Source: Streptomyces liangshanensis
GTDB taxonomy: Bacteria > Actinomycetota > Actinomycetes > Streptomycetales > Streptomycetaceae
Assembly (NCBI RefSeq): GCF_011694815.1
Contig: NZ_CP050177.1
Span: 3,975,001-4,039,000, forward strand
DNA length: 64,000 bases
Reading direction: 5' to 3'
Made by a program: the position numbers and the translations under genes. Below, one piece after another: positions 56,586 to 64,000 of the stretch; positions within the stretch are counted from its first letter, which is position 1; each line of letters starts with the position of its first letter. The notes below the pieces were generated by a model that did not search any database, was not told the origin of the DNA, and saw nothing but the letters and a program-made list of their open reading frames with translations.

Positions 56586-58454
56586 ATGACGTCCACAGCA
56601 CGGGCCGGAATCCCTGATCCCGCCGTCAACACCTTCCAGGTCGACCTGCGTGGGCTGGTCGACCTGCTCTCCCACCACCTGTACTCCAGCCCGCGGGTCT
56701 ACGTGCGCGAACTGCTCCAGAACGCGGTGGACGCCGTCACCGCCCGCCGCGCGCACGACCCCGCCGCGGTCGTCCGGATCCGGCTGGCCGCCGGCGGTGG
56801 CCAGGTCTCCATCGAGGACAGCGGCATCGGCCTGACCGCCGACGAGGTGCACACCCTCCTCGCCACGATCGGCCGCAGCTCCAAGCGCGGGGGTGAACAG
56901 GGCCTGGAGAGCGCCCGCCGCGAGTTCCTCGGCCAGTTCGGCATCGGCCTGCTCGCGTGCTTCGTGGTCGCCCGGCAGATCCGGGTCGTCACCCGCTCCG
57001 CGCGTACGCCCGACGCCCCGCCCGTCGAGTGGCTCGCGAGCGACGACGGGTCGTACACCGTCCGCGTCCTGCCCGACGAGGCCCGCCCCGAGCCCGGCAC
57101 GACCGTCCACCTGGAGCCGCGCCCCGGCGCGGAGGAGTGGACGACCCCCGCGCGCGTCGAGGAACTGGCCCGCGACTTCGGCTCCTTGCTGCCGTACGAC
57201 ATCACCTTCGCCGACGACGCGGGCAACGAGAGCCCGGTCACCGACCGCCCCGCCGTCTGGGACCGCCCCCATCCCACACCGGGCGCGCGCCGGGTCGCCC
57301 TCGCCGGGCACTGCTCGCGCGTGTTCGGGTTCTCGCCGCTCGACACCATCGACCTGGACCTGCCCGTCGCCGGGGTGCGCGGCGTGGCGTACGTCCTGCC
57401 CGAGGCGACCAGCCCCGCGCACCGGGCCGGACACCGCGTGTACCTCAAGGGCATGCTGCTCACCGACCACGCGGACAACCTGCTCCCGGACTGGGCGTTC
57501 TTCGTCCGCGCCGTCCTGGACACCGACACCCTGCGGCCCACCGCCTCCCGGGAGAACCTCTACGACGACGAGACCCTCGCCGCCGTCAGGGACGCGCTCG
57601 GCACACGGATCCGCGACTGGCTGACCGGCCTCGCCGCGGGCGAACCGGAACGGCTCGCCTCCTTCCTGAGCGTCCATCACCTGGGCGTGAAGTCCCTCGC
57701 CCGGCACGACGCCGAGCTGCTCGACCTCATGCTGCCCTGGCTGCCGTTCGAGACCAGCGACGGACAGGTGAGCCTGGACGAGTTCGCCGCCGCGCACGGC
57801 GAGATCCACTTCACCAGGACCGTCGAGGAGTTCCGCCAGATCGCGCCCATCGCGGCGGCGCACGGCCTGGGCGTCGTCAACGCCGGGTACACGTACGACG
57901 CCGACCTGCTCGCCCTGCTGCCCGCCGTCCGGCCCGGCATCCGCGTCACCGAGCTCGACGCGGGGGCGGTCACGGACCGCCTCGACGCCGTGGAGACCAC
58001 CGCCGAGCTGGCGCTCGCCGCCTTCCTCGCCACGGCGCGCGCCCGGCTCTCACCGCTGGCCTGCGACGTGGTGCTGCGCGCGTTCCAGCCGGTCACCGTG
58101 CCCGCGCTGTTCCTCGACGACCGCCAGGCCCGGCACGAACGGGACCGGGCGACCGCCCAGGAAGGCGCCGACGACCTGTGGGGCGACATCCTGGGCGCGC
58201 TGCGGGGCGCCGCGCCGCGCGCGCGGCTCGTCCTCAACCACAACAACCCGCTGATCCGGCGCATCGCCGGCCTGCCCGACACCGAGCTGACCGGCCTCGC
58301 CGTCGAGTCCCTCTACGGACAGGCCCTGTTGATGTCCCAGCGGCCCCTGCGCCCCCACGACACCACGTTGCTCAACCGCGCCTTCCTCGGGCTCCTGGAA
58401 TGGGCGACCCACCCCACCGCCCCGCACACCGCCTCCGAGGAGGACCCGAAGTGA
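56586..58454 (+). CDS. HSP90 (HtpG)-family ATPase
   Basis: 622 residues, HtpG length. N-terminal GHKL ATPase: VYVRELLQNAVDAV (Asn for Mg-ATP), EDSGIGLTADEV, GQFGIGLLACFVVA, and GTTVHLEP. Middle domain with TASRENLYDD (the catalytic Arg position in SRE). C-terminal ~150 residues are divergent, ending SEEDPK. Although HtpG-like, the sequence is distant from the housekeeping htpG I remember, so it is a paralogue. The stop overlaps the next start (GTGA), and its promoter is the damage-type motif. ATG 56586; ribosome site GAGGT in a hairpin. Confidence 0.9.
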   Translation: MTSTARAGIPDPAVNTFQVDLRGLVDLLSHHLYSSPRVYVRELLQNAVDAVTARRAHDPAAVVRIRLAAGGGQVSIEDSGIGLTADEVHTLLATIGRSSKRGGEQGLESARREFLGQFGIGLLACFVVARQIRVVTRSARTPDAPPVEWLASDDGSYTVRVLPDEARPEPGTTVHLEPRPGAEEWTTPARVEELARDFGSLLPYDITFADDAGNESPVTDRPAVWDRPHPTPGARRVALAGHCSRVFGFSPLDTIDLDLPVAGVRGVAYVLPEATSPAHRAGHRVYLKGMLLTDHADNLLPDWAFFVRAVLDTDTLRPTASRENLYDDETLAAVRDALGTRIRDWLTGLAAGEPERLASFLSVHHLGVKSLARHDAELLDLMLPWLPFETSDGQVSLDEFAAAHGEIHFTRTVEEFRQIAPIAAAHGLGVVNAGYTYDADLLALLPAVRPGIRVTELDAGAVTDRLDAVETTAELALAAFLATARARLSPLACDVVLRAFQPVTVPALFLDDRQARHERDRATAQEGADDLWGDILGALRGAAPRARLVLNHNNPLIRRIAGLPDTELTGLAVESLYGQALLMSQRPLRPHDTTLLNRAFLGLLEWATHPTAPHTASEEDPK

Positions 58455-61400
58455 CCGCCCTGACCCCCGCCGAGATCGAGCGCGGCCTCGCCGAGAACGC
58501 CTCCGCACCGCACGGCGCCGCGCGCATCGCCCACGCCGAGGCGCTGTCGGCGGCGGCCGAGTCGTCGGGCGACCGGACGCTGTTCCGCCACGCCCTGTCC
58601 GCCCTGATCGACGCGTACGAGTACAGCGCCGAGCGCACGAAGATGACGGTGCCCTTCGCGCGCCTCCTCCAGGAGTACGACCGCGACCCGTCGGTCTTCG
58701 CGGCCCACGAGACCCACGGCCTGTACTGGCGCTTCAAATGGGTCACCGGCAGCATCGTCGGGTCCCCCGAGGTCCCCCTCGACGCGATCGAGCGCTGGCT
58801 CGCCGAGATGGAGCGCCGCTACCGCGTCGCGGGCTTCAGCGAACGGGCCGTACGGCAGGCGGAGTTCTACCTCGCCGACTCCCTCGGCGACCGCGCCCGC
58901 GCGGACCGGGCCATGAGCGACTGGGCGGCCGCCGAACGCGACCGGATGAGCGACTGCCACGCCTGCGAGCTGAGCAACCAGGGCCGCTACTGGGCGCGGC
59001 GGGAGGAGGACACCAAGGCGATCGGCGTCTGGGAGCCCGTCCTCGCCGGGCAGAAGACGTGCATGGAGGAGCCCCACCGGGCGCTCGCCCACTCCCTGCT
59101 GTCGCTGGTCCGGCTGGGCCACACCGACGAGGCACGCTCCCACCACCTGCGCGGATACCGCATGGCGCGCGGCAACGAGAGCCTTCTCCGCGCGATCGGC
59201 GAGCACATCGAGTTCTGCGCCCTGACGGGCAACGAGTCGCGCGGTCTGGAGATCCTCTCCGAGCACACCGCGCACCTGGGCCCGCTCGCCGACGCCGAGG
59301 CGCAGTTGGGGTTCAACGGCGGGGTCCTCGTCCTGCTGCGCCGGCTGACGGACCTCGGGCACGGCGACCGGCCGGCCGTCCCGTACGAGGGCGTGGGGCG
59401 TACGGTCCGCGAGCTGGCGGACCTGCTGTACGGGCAGGTGTCGGCGATCGCGGAGCGCTTCGACGCCCGGAACGGCTCCGGGCATGTCTCGGGGCTGCTC
59501 GCGGAGCGCCTGGCGCGGCGGCCGTTGACGGACGCGCTGCCGCTGGGGGTGCGCAGCCCGGTGCTGCCGGGGGCGGGCACGGGGGCGGTGTCGGGTCGTG
59601 CCGGGGCGGTCGCGGGGGGTGGCGGGGCGCTGACGGGCGACTCCGTACCGTCCGGGGCTGCTGGGACTGTTCGTGCCGACGGGGCCGGTGGGGCCGAGGA
59701 GTTGGCCGACCTGGTCGAGCGGGCGCGGGCCTTCCGGAAGCGGGGGCATCCGGGCGCTGCCCTTCTGTGGGACCGCGTCGCCGACCTGGTCGACACCACC
59801 GGCGTGGAGCCCGACCCTCAGCTCGCCGCCGACCTGCTGGAGCGTCGCGCCCTGCACGCGTCGCGGGCCGGTGACGCGGGCGCCCGCGCGCTGTTCGAGG
59901 AGACCCTGGACGCGTACCGGACGAGCGGACAGCCGGGGCGGGCGGTTCTCGCCGAGCTGTACGCGGCGACCGCGGCGGTCCAGTTCGGGGCCGGAGCGGG
60001 CGAGGCGCGCGACCTGCTCGCCGCGGCCGCCGCGTCCGCGCGTGCGTTGGCGGAGTCCGACGAGTCGAGGCCGCGCCGTATCGCCACCGTCGAGTTCACC
60101 CGCATCCGGATCGAGGCCCACCTCCGCGCCAAGGAGGCCGGGATGCTCGGGGACGGCGAGCACGGCCACCCGGACCGTCCGGACGCCGAACTGCCGCGCG
60201 AGCTGACCGGTTTCATCGACCGCACGGACCAGGTCGACGGGCTCCAGGACCTCGTCGCCGCCGCCGAGGCCATGTTGGCCGGGCTCGCCCTGGAGGAGGG
60301 CGAGGAGGCGCGCGCCGAGCGGCTGCTCGACTCGGCGGCCGGCCGGAGCCTCGCCGCGGGGCGTCCGTGGGACGCCGCGGAACCACTCGCCCGACGCGCG
60401 GCCCTGCTGTTCGCCCGGGGCCGGGCGGAGGAGGCGGAGGAAGCCGCGCGCGCCGCCGTCGGTCATGCCGGGGAGGTGGCTGACGCCGAGGAGCAGGGCG
60501 CCGTACGCCTCACCCTGGCCGACATCCTGCTCCGCCGGGACGAGGGGGCGCGGGACGCGGCGGCGCACGCGCTCGACGCGGCGCACTGGTTCGACCAGGC
60601 CGGGCTCGGCGCGGGCGGGGGCGCCACGGCGCGGCTGGTCCTGGCCAGGGCGTACGGCGCGGCCGGGCGTACGGCGGAGGCCGCCGAGATCCTCCAGTCG
60701 GCCCTGCCCGACCTGTTGGAACACGGCGAGTACGTCGCCGTCCAGGCCCGCGAGACCCTCGGCAACCTGCTGCGGGACCTGCACGATCCCCGGGGGGCGT
60801 CCGAGCAGTACCTGCTGGCCGCCGAGACGGCGAAGGGCTGGGACGACCCGGGTGCCCAGGCGCACTTCGCGCAGCTCGGCGCCGAGGGGCTGGCCGCGGC
60901 GGGGCTGCGTACGGAGGCGGAGGCGGCGTACGGCCGGGCGCTGGAGCTGTGGCGGCGGGTCGGCCGCAACCCGGTCGCCGAGGTGCGGGTGCTGCGGTCG
61001 CTGGCGTGGCTGGTGGTCCAGGACAACGGCGTCCCGGCGATCGCCACGGTGCCGCGCGCGCGGCAGCTGATGGAGGAAGCGGCGGCGGTGCTGGAGGGTG
61101 CCGAGGAGCCCGGACTCCGCTACGAGCGCGGTCAGACCTGGCACCAGCTCGCCGACCTGCTGATGGAGCAGCTCTACGACTACGAGGATTACGACGAGGA
61201 GGAAACGGAGGAAGAGTCCGGTGACGACGCTTCCGTACAGGACAACGCTTCCGTAGAGGAGGAGGCGATAGCCCTGTGGGACCGCGCGGCCGCGGTCTAC
61301 GCCGGACTGGGCCCCCACGCGCTGGACTCCCGCGTGCAGTGCCTGACCCGCGCCGCCTGGAACGAACGCGCCCTGGACCGGCCGGACGAGGCCCTGGCCC

Positions 61401-61498
61401 GCCTGACCACCCTCCGGGAGGAACTGGCGGCACAGGGGGGCGAGACGGCGAAGGCCCTGGTGGCCGAGGTGGACACCACCCTGGGCCACATGCGCTGA
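58451..61498 (+). CDS. Large TPR-repeat protein coupled to HSP90-like protein
   Basis: 1015 residues from GTG 58451, which overlaps the HSP90 stop. Many Ala-rich TPR-like helical pairs, for example in AEEAEEAARAAVGHAGEVAD and GASEQYLLAAETAKGWDDP. A Gly/Ser/Ala-rich linker (~375-415) separates two solenoids, and an acidic stretch YDYEDYDEEETEEESGDD lies near 908. No enzymatic domain is seen. Known: eukaryotic HSP90 uses TPR co-chaperones that bind a C-terminal EEVD. Inference: a client-loading or co-chaperone partner for the upstream protein. Confidence 0.85.
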   Translation: MTALTPAEIERGLAENASAPHGAARIAHAEALSAAAESSGDRTLFRHALSALIDAYEYSAERTKMTVPFARLLQEYDRDPSVFAAHETHGLYWRFKWVTGSIVGSPEVPLDAIERWLAEMERRYRVAGFSERAVRQAEFYLADSLGDRARADRAMSDWAAAERDRMSDCHACELSNQGRYWARREEDTKAIGVWEPVLAGQKTCMEEPHRALAHSLLSLVRLGHTDEARSHHLRGYRMARGNESLLRAIGEHIEFCALTGNESRGLEILSEHTAHLGPLADAEAQLGFNGGVLVLLRRLTDLGHGDRPAVPYEGVGRTVRELADLLYGQVSAIAERFDARNGSGHVSGLLAERLARRPLTDALPLGVRSPVLPGAGTGAVSGRAGAVAGGGGALTGDSVPSGAAGTVRADGAGGAEELADLVERARAFRKRGHPGAALLWDRVADLVDTTGVEPDPQLAADLLERRALHASRAGDAGARALFEETLDAYRTSGQPGRAVLAELYAATAAVQFGAGAGEARDLLAAAAASARALAESDESRPRRIATVEFTRIRIEAHLRAKEAGMLGDGEHGHPDRPDAELPRELTGFIDRTDQVDGLQDLVAAAEAMLAGLALEEGEEARAERLLDSAAGRSLAAGRPWDAAEPLARRAALLFARGRAEEAEEAARAAVGHAGEVADAEEQGAVRLTLADILLRRDEGARDAAAHALDAAHWFDQAGLGAGGGATARLVLARAYGAAGRTAEAAEILQSALPDLLEHGEYVAVQARETLGNLLRDLHDPRGASEQYLLAAETAKGWDDPGAQAHFAQLGAEGLAAAGLRTEAEAAYGRALELWRRVGRNPVAEVRVLRSLAWLVVQDNGVPAIATVPRARQLMEEAAAVLEGAEEPGLRYERGQTWHQLADLLMEQLYDYEDYDEEETEEESGDDASVQDNASVEEEAIALWDRAAAVYAGLGPHALDSRVQCLTRAAWNERALDRPDEALARLTTLREELAAQGGETAKALVAEVDTTLGHMR

Positions 61499-61562
61499 CC
61501 GTTCGCCGCCTGGATCAACAGTTTCATCGACTCATCATTCGACCTGCCCGGAGGACTTGCGC

Positions 61563-62468
61563 GTGACCATGCCCGCTCCACCCGAAGACCAGAACCCTGG
61601 GGAGCAGGGGGCGACGGTCCAGGATCCGTGGCGTCCCGGCCCGCCGGCACCGGCACCCGCACCGCCGCCGGGACCGGCGGCTTCGGACTGGCCGGTGTAT
61701 CCGGGGCCGGTGCCGGGGCCGATGCCGCAGCCCCGGAACGGGATGGGCGTCACGGCCCTGGTGCTCGGCATAGCCGGCGTGGTCCTGAGCCTGCTCATCA
61801 TCCTCTTCTGGATGTCCTGGCTGCCGTCGTTGCTGGCCGTGATCTTCGGCTCCCTCGGGCTGAGCCACGCGCGCAAGGGGCTGGCGACCAACCGGGCGAT
61901 GGCGCTGACCGGAGTGATCCTGGGCGCGGTCGGTCTGCTGATCTCGGTCGGCGGCGGGGTGGTCGCCGTGGTGACGGTGAAGAAGGTCACCGAGGACGCC
62001 CGGGCGAGGATTGACGAGGTGAAGGCGGCCGAGGCCGCGGAGGACAGGAAGGCCAGGGAGGAGGAGAAGGCCAGGCATCTGTCGTTCGGTGAGACGTACA
62101 CGTACGAGAACGGTCTGAAGGTCACCGTGGCCGAGCCGCAGCCGTTCACGCCGGACGACTACGTGTTCGGTCACGCGAAGGGGAACGAGGCGGTCCAGGT
62201 GACCGTCACCGTGGTCAACAGCGGCAAGGAGCGGATCTCGGTCGAGACGGGCCTGCCGAACGTCAACGACGCGGACGGAGCCTCCACGGAGCTGGTGATC
62301 GACGGAAGCGGACGCCAGAAGGTGATCACCGGATACGTCCTGCCCGGCAGGAAGTCCGTCGGCAAGTACGCCTTCTCGCTCCCGCCTGACGCGGCCGACA
62401 GGATCGAGGTCGAGTTCAGCCCCGACGCGAAGGTGTGGCCGGACGCCTACTGGTCGGGCCCCAACTGA
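61563..62468 (+). CDS. DUF4190/DUF4352-like membrane-anchored protein
   Basis: 301 residues from GTG 61563 (GGAGG at 61550-61554, spacing 8; TTG 61557 and ATG 61569 are in-frame alternatives). Pro-rich cytoplasmic N-terminus (1-60), two TM helices (~65-100 and 113-138) of DUF4190 type, a charged coiled segment (EVKAAEAAEDRKAREEEKAR), and a C-terminal beta domain (AVQVTVTVVNSGKERISVETG) of DUF4352 type. Location outside the membrane after the second TM. Function unknown. Confidence 0.82.
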   Translation: MTMPAPPEDQNPGEQGATVQDPWRPGPPAPAPAPPPGPAASDWPVYPGPVPGPMPQPRNGMGVTALVLGIAGVVLSLLIILFWMSWLPSLLAVIFGSLGLSHARKGLATNRAMALTGVILGAVGLLISVGGGVVAVVTVKKVTEDARARIDEVKAAEAAEDRKAREEEKARHLSFGETYTYENGLKVTVAEPQPFTPDDYVFGHAKGNEAVQVTVTVVNSGKERISVETGLPNVNDADGASTELVIDGSGRQKVITGYVLPGRKSVGKYAFSLPPDAADRIEVEFSPDAKVWPDAYWSGPN

Positions 62469-62536
62469 TCCGGGGCGCACGCGGCCGGGTTTCCCGGGGC
62501 CGCCGTCGCGCCGACAGCCCGCGTATCGTCTGTGGC

Positions 62537-63436
62537 ATGCGACTGAGCACGGTGATCCTTCCCATCTACCGGTGGCGCCAGGGACAACAGGTCTGGCAGC
62601 GAGCCGAGGAACTCGGCTTCCATGCCGCCTACACCTACGACCACCTGTCGTGGCGGGTGCCGTTCCGGGACGGGCCGTGGTTCGGGGCCGTCCCCACCCT
62701 GACGGCGGCCGCCCTCGCCACGTCCCGGATGCGGCTGGGCACGCTGGTGACCTCGCCGAACTTCCGGCACCCGGTCCCGTTCGCCAAGGACCTGCTCTCG
62801 CTCGACGATGTGTCGGAGGGCCGGATCACGCTGGGGGTCGGCGCGGGCGGTACGGGCTTCGACGCCACGGTGCTGGGGCAGGAGCCGTGGTCGCCCCGGG
62901 AGCGCGCCGACCGGTTCGCCGAGTTCGTGGCGCTGCTGGACCGGCTGCTGTCTGAGGACTCCGTCACGTACGACGGCACGTTCTACTCGGCGTCCGAGGC
63001 GCGTGACATCCCGGGATGTGTGCAGCGTCCCCGGCTGCCGTTCGCGGTGGCCGCCACCGGTCCGCGGGGGATGAAGCTCGCGGCGCGGTACGGGCAGGCG
63101 TGGGTGACGACCGGTGACCCGAAGCTCTTCGAGGCGGGGACGCCGGAGGAGTCGCGTGACGCGATCCGCGGGCAGGTCGACCGGCTGGGCAAGGCCTGTG
63201 CGGAGATCGGGCGGGATGTGGCCGGGGTCGAGAAGATCCTGCTCACCGGCTTCACCCCGGACCGGAACGGGCCGCTCCAGTCCGTCGACGCCTTTGTGGA
63301 CTTCGCGGGCAGGCACGCCGAGATCGGGATCACGGAGATCGTGATCCACCAGCCCGTACCGGACACGGACTTCGCCGTGGACCCGGAGGTGTTCGAACGG
63401 ATCGCCACGGAGGCCCCGGCGCAGCTCGGCCGGTAG
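62537..63436 (+). CDS. LLM class F420-dependent oxidoreductase
   Basis: 299 residues from ATG 62537. Luciferase-like barrel: LSTVILPIYRWRQGQQVWQRAEELGFHAAYTYDHLSW, MRLGTLVTSPNFRHPVPFAKDLLSLDDVSEGR, and FAVAATGPRGMKLAARYG. F420 as cofactor is inferred from the actinobacterial subgroup. There is no Shine-Dalgarno; a TATCGT hexamer at 62524-62529 lies 7 bases before ATG, suggesting a leaderless mRNA. Confidence 0.87.
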   Translation: MRLSTVILPIYRWRQGQQVWQRAEELGFHAAYTYDHLSWRVPFRDGPWFGAVPTLTAAALATSRMRLGTLVTSPNFRHPVPFAKDLLSLDDVSEGRITLGVGAGGTGFDATVLGQEPWSPRERADRFAEFVALLDRLLSEDSVTYDGTFYSASEARDIPGCVQRPRLPFAVAATGPRGMKLAARYGQAWVTTGDPKLFEAGTPEESRDAIRGQVDRLGKACAEIGRDVAGVEKILLTGFTPDRNGPLQSVDAFVDFAGRHAEIGITEIVIHQPVPDTDFAVDPEVFERIATEAPAQLGR

Positions 63437-63482
63437 CCGCCGTCGCGGCGGGCCGGGTCGGCGGCGGGGGCGTCGAGCGCGG

Positions 63483-64000
63483 TCAGCCGGGCAGGCGGAG
63501 GAAGCGGGGCGGTACGGCGTCGGTGAGCCAGACGCCGTTGGCGCTGACGTGGAAGACCAGCCCGGCGCGGTGCATCGCCCCCGCGTCCACGGCCAGCACG
63601 ACGGGCCGGCCGCGGCGGGCGCCGACCCGGGTCGCCGTCTCCCGGTCGGCCGTGAGGTGAACGTGGTGGCGGTCCATGCGGCACAGGCCCTCGACGCGGA
63701 TCGCCGGCAGGCTGTGGGGCGCGGTGCCGTGGTAGAGGTACGCGGGCGGCTCGGCCGGTGCCAGTTCCAGGTCGACGGCGACGGTGTGGCCCTGGTTGGC
63801 CCGGATCCGGCCGCCGTCGACGGTGAAGCGCTGCTTGTCGTTGACGGCCACCGCGTGGTCCAGGTCCGCGCGGCTCATCCGGAAGCCGTGGGCGGCGGCC
63901 GCGCGGAGCACGTCGTCGATCGCCACCCAGCCGTTCGCGTCGAGGGTGATGCCGATCCGTTCCGGCTGGTGGCGCAGATGTTTCGAGAGGTACTTGGACA
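63483..64000 (-). CDS. kptA: RNA 2'-phosphotransferase (Tpt1/KptA), start outside window
   Basis: About 172 codons to the stop at 63483; the N-terminal codons lie past 64000. Visible from SKYLSKHLRHQP, where Arg/His of the conserved RH core sit, to AIDDVLRAAAAHGF, YLYHGT, RMDRHHVHLT and GLVFHVSANGVWLTDAVPPRFL. It removes an internal 2'-phosphate from RNA using NAD+. In bacteria the role is unclear as there is no yeast-type tRNA splicing; candidates are RNA repair and ADP-ribosylation reactions. Confidence 0.92.
   Translation of the reverse strand, partial: SKYLSKHLRHQPERIGITLDANGWVAIDDVLRAAAAHGFRMSRADLDHAVAVNDKQRFTVDGGRIRANQGHTVAVDLELAPAEPPAYLYHGTAPHSLPAIRVEGLCRMDRHHVHLTADRETATRVGARRGRPVVLAVDAGAMHRAGLVFHVSANGVWLTDAVPPRFLRLPG

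Noticed and set aside
56957..58450. 5' extension of the TPR reading frame
   Set aside because: Overlaps the HSP90-like gene; Arg/Pro-rich and without homology. The coupled GTG at 58451 is the start.
58313..61489. 1058-codon open frame on the minus strand
   Set aside because: Antisense to the TPR gene; composition reflects reversed Ala/Glu codons.

Overview
The window is high-GC DNA (roughly 70 percent or more, strong third-position GC) from a Streptomyces chromosome. The evidence is ssgR and ssgA (sporulation genes restricted to streptomycetes and close relatives), FemX-type cell-wall branching, TTA codons in two regulators, a Rex-controlled cydAB-cydCD cluster, and seven parS sites matching the Streptomyces ParB sequence. 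parS density and gene order (murJ, cca, ino1, rpsF-ssb-rpsR-rplI, dnaB, thiC, cyd) place it in the conserved core near oriC. I see no insertion sequence, prophage, integrated plasmid, tRNA, rRNA or CRISPR array.

Layout. 1-5447 (minus): pseudokinase, MurJ flippase and a DUF6049 exported protein. 5660-8445: CCA-adding enzyme and a convergent MFS transporter that meet over twin parS sites. 8553-10410 (minus): padR and ino1 behind a perfect PadR-type palindrome. 10781-15090 (plus): bifunctional PBP and a GT87 mannosyltransferase-like protein. 15300-18085 (minus): alanine-racemase-like protein, FemX and a small membrane protein. 18356-23515 (plus): rpsF-ssb-rpsR-rplI and dnaB, interrupted by a minus-strand MATE exporter. 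23550-30235: small accessory genes (VOC protein, serine hydrolase, Mrr-like endonuclease, MarR/GNAT, double GNAT, DUF2269-like protein) with two gene remnants. 30236-36648: flavohemoprotein, Nudix, LysR and the holin-like/ptpA/PLP-lyase operon. 36874-38607: DUF5326, ssgR and ssgA. 38637-42012: YibE/F membrane protein and riboswitch-controlled thiC. 42156-47088: membrane protein, metallophosphatase, LacI regulator and hisC. 47370-55395: cydA, cydB, cydCD and a GAF-GAF histidine kinase. 55473-64000: HAD phosphatase, an HSP90-like/TPR gene pair, a DUF4190-type protein, an F420 oxidoreductase and the start-less 3' part of an RNA 2'-phosphotransferase gene.

The window combines cell-wall synthesis and branching (MurJ, PBP, FemX), replication (ssb, dnaB, DnaA boxes, parS), respiratory redox control (Rex site, cyd, orphan GAF kinase, flavohemoprotein) and development (ssgR/ssgA, two TTA-containing regulators).

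The most notable regulatory signal is a repeated promoter motif, TTGTCAGTG-N8-TA. It lies before rpsF-ssb, before dnaB and before the HSP90/TPR operon, and matches the LexA-independent (PafBC / RecA-NDp type) DNA-damage promoter. The HSP90-like gene also has its ribosome binding site inside a predicted leader hairpin and is translationally coupled to a 1015-residue TPR protein. I regard this pair as the best candidate for an undescribed system here.
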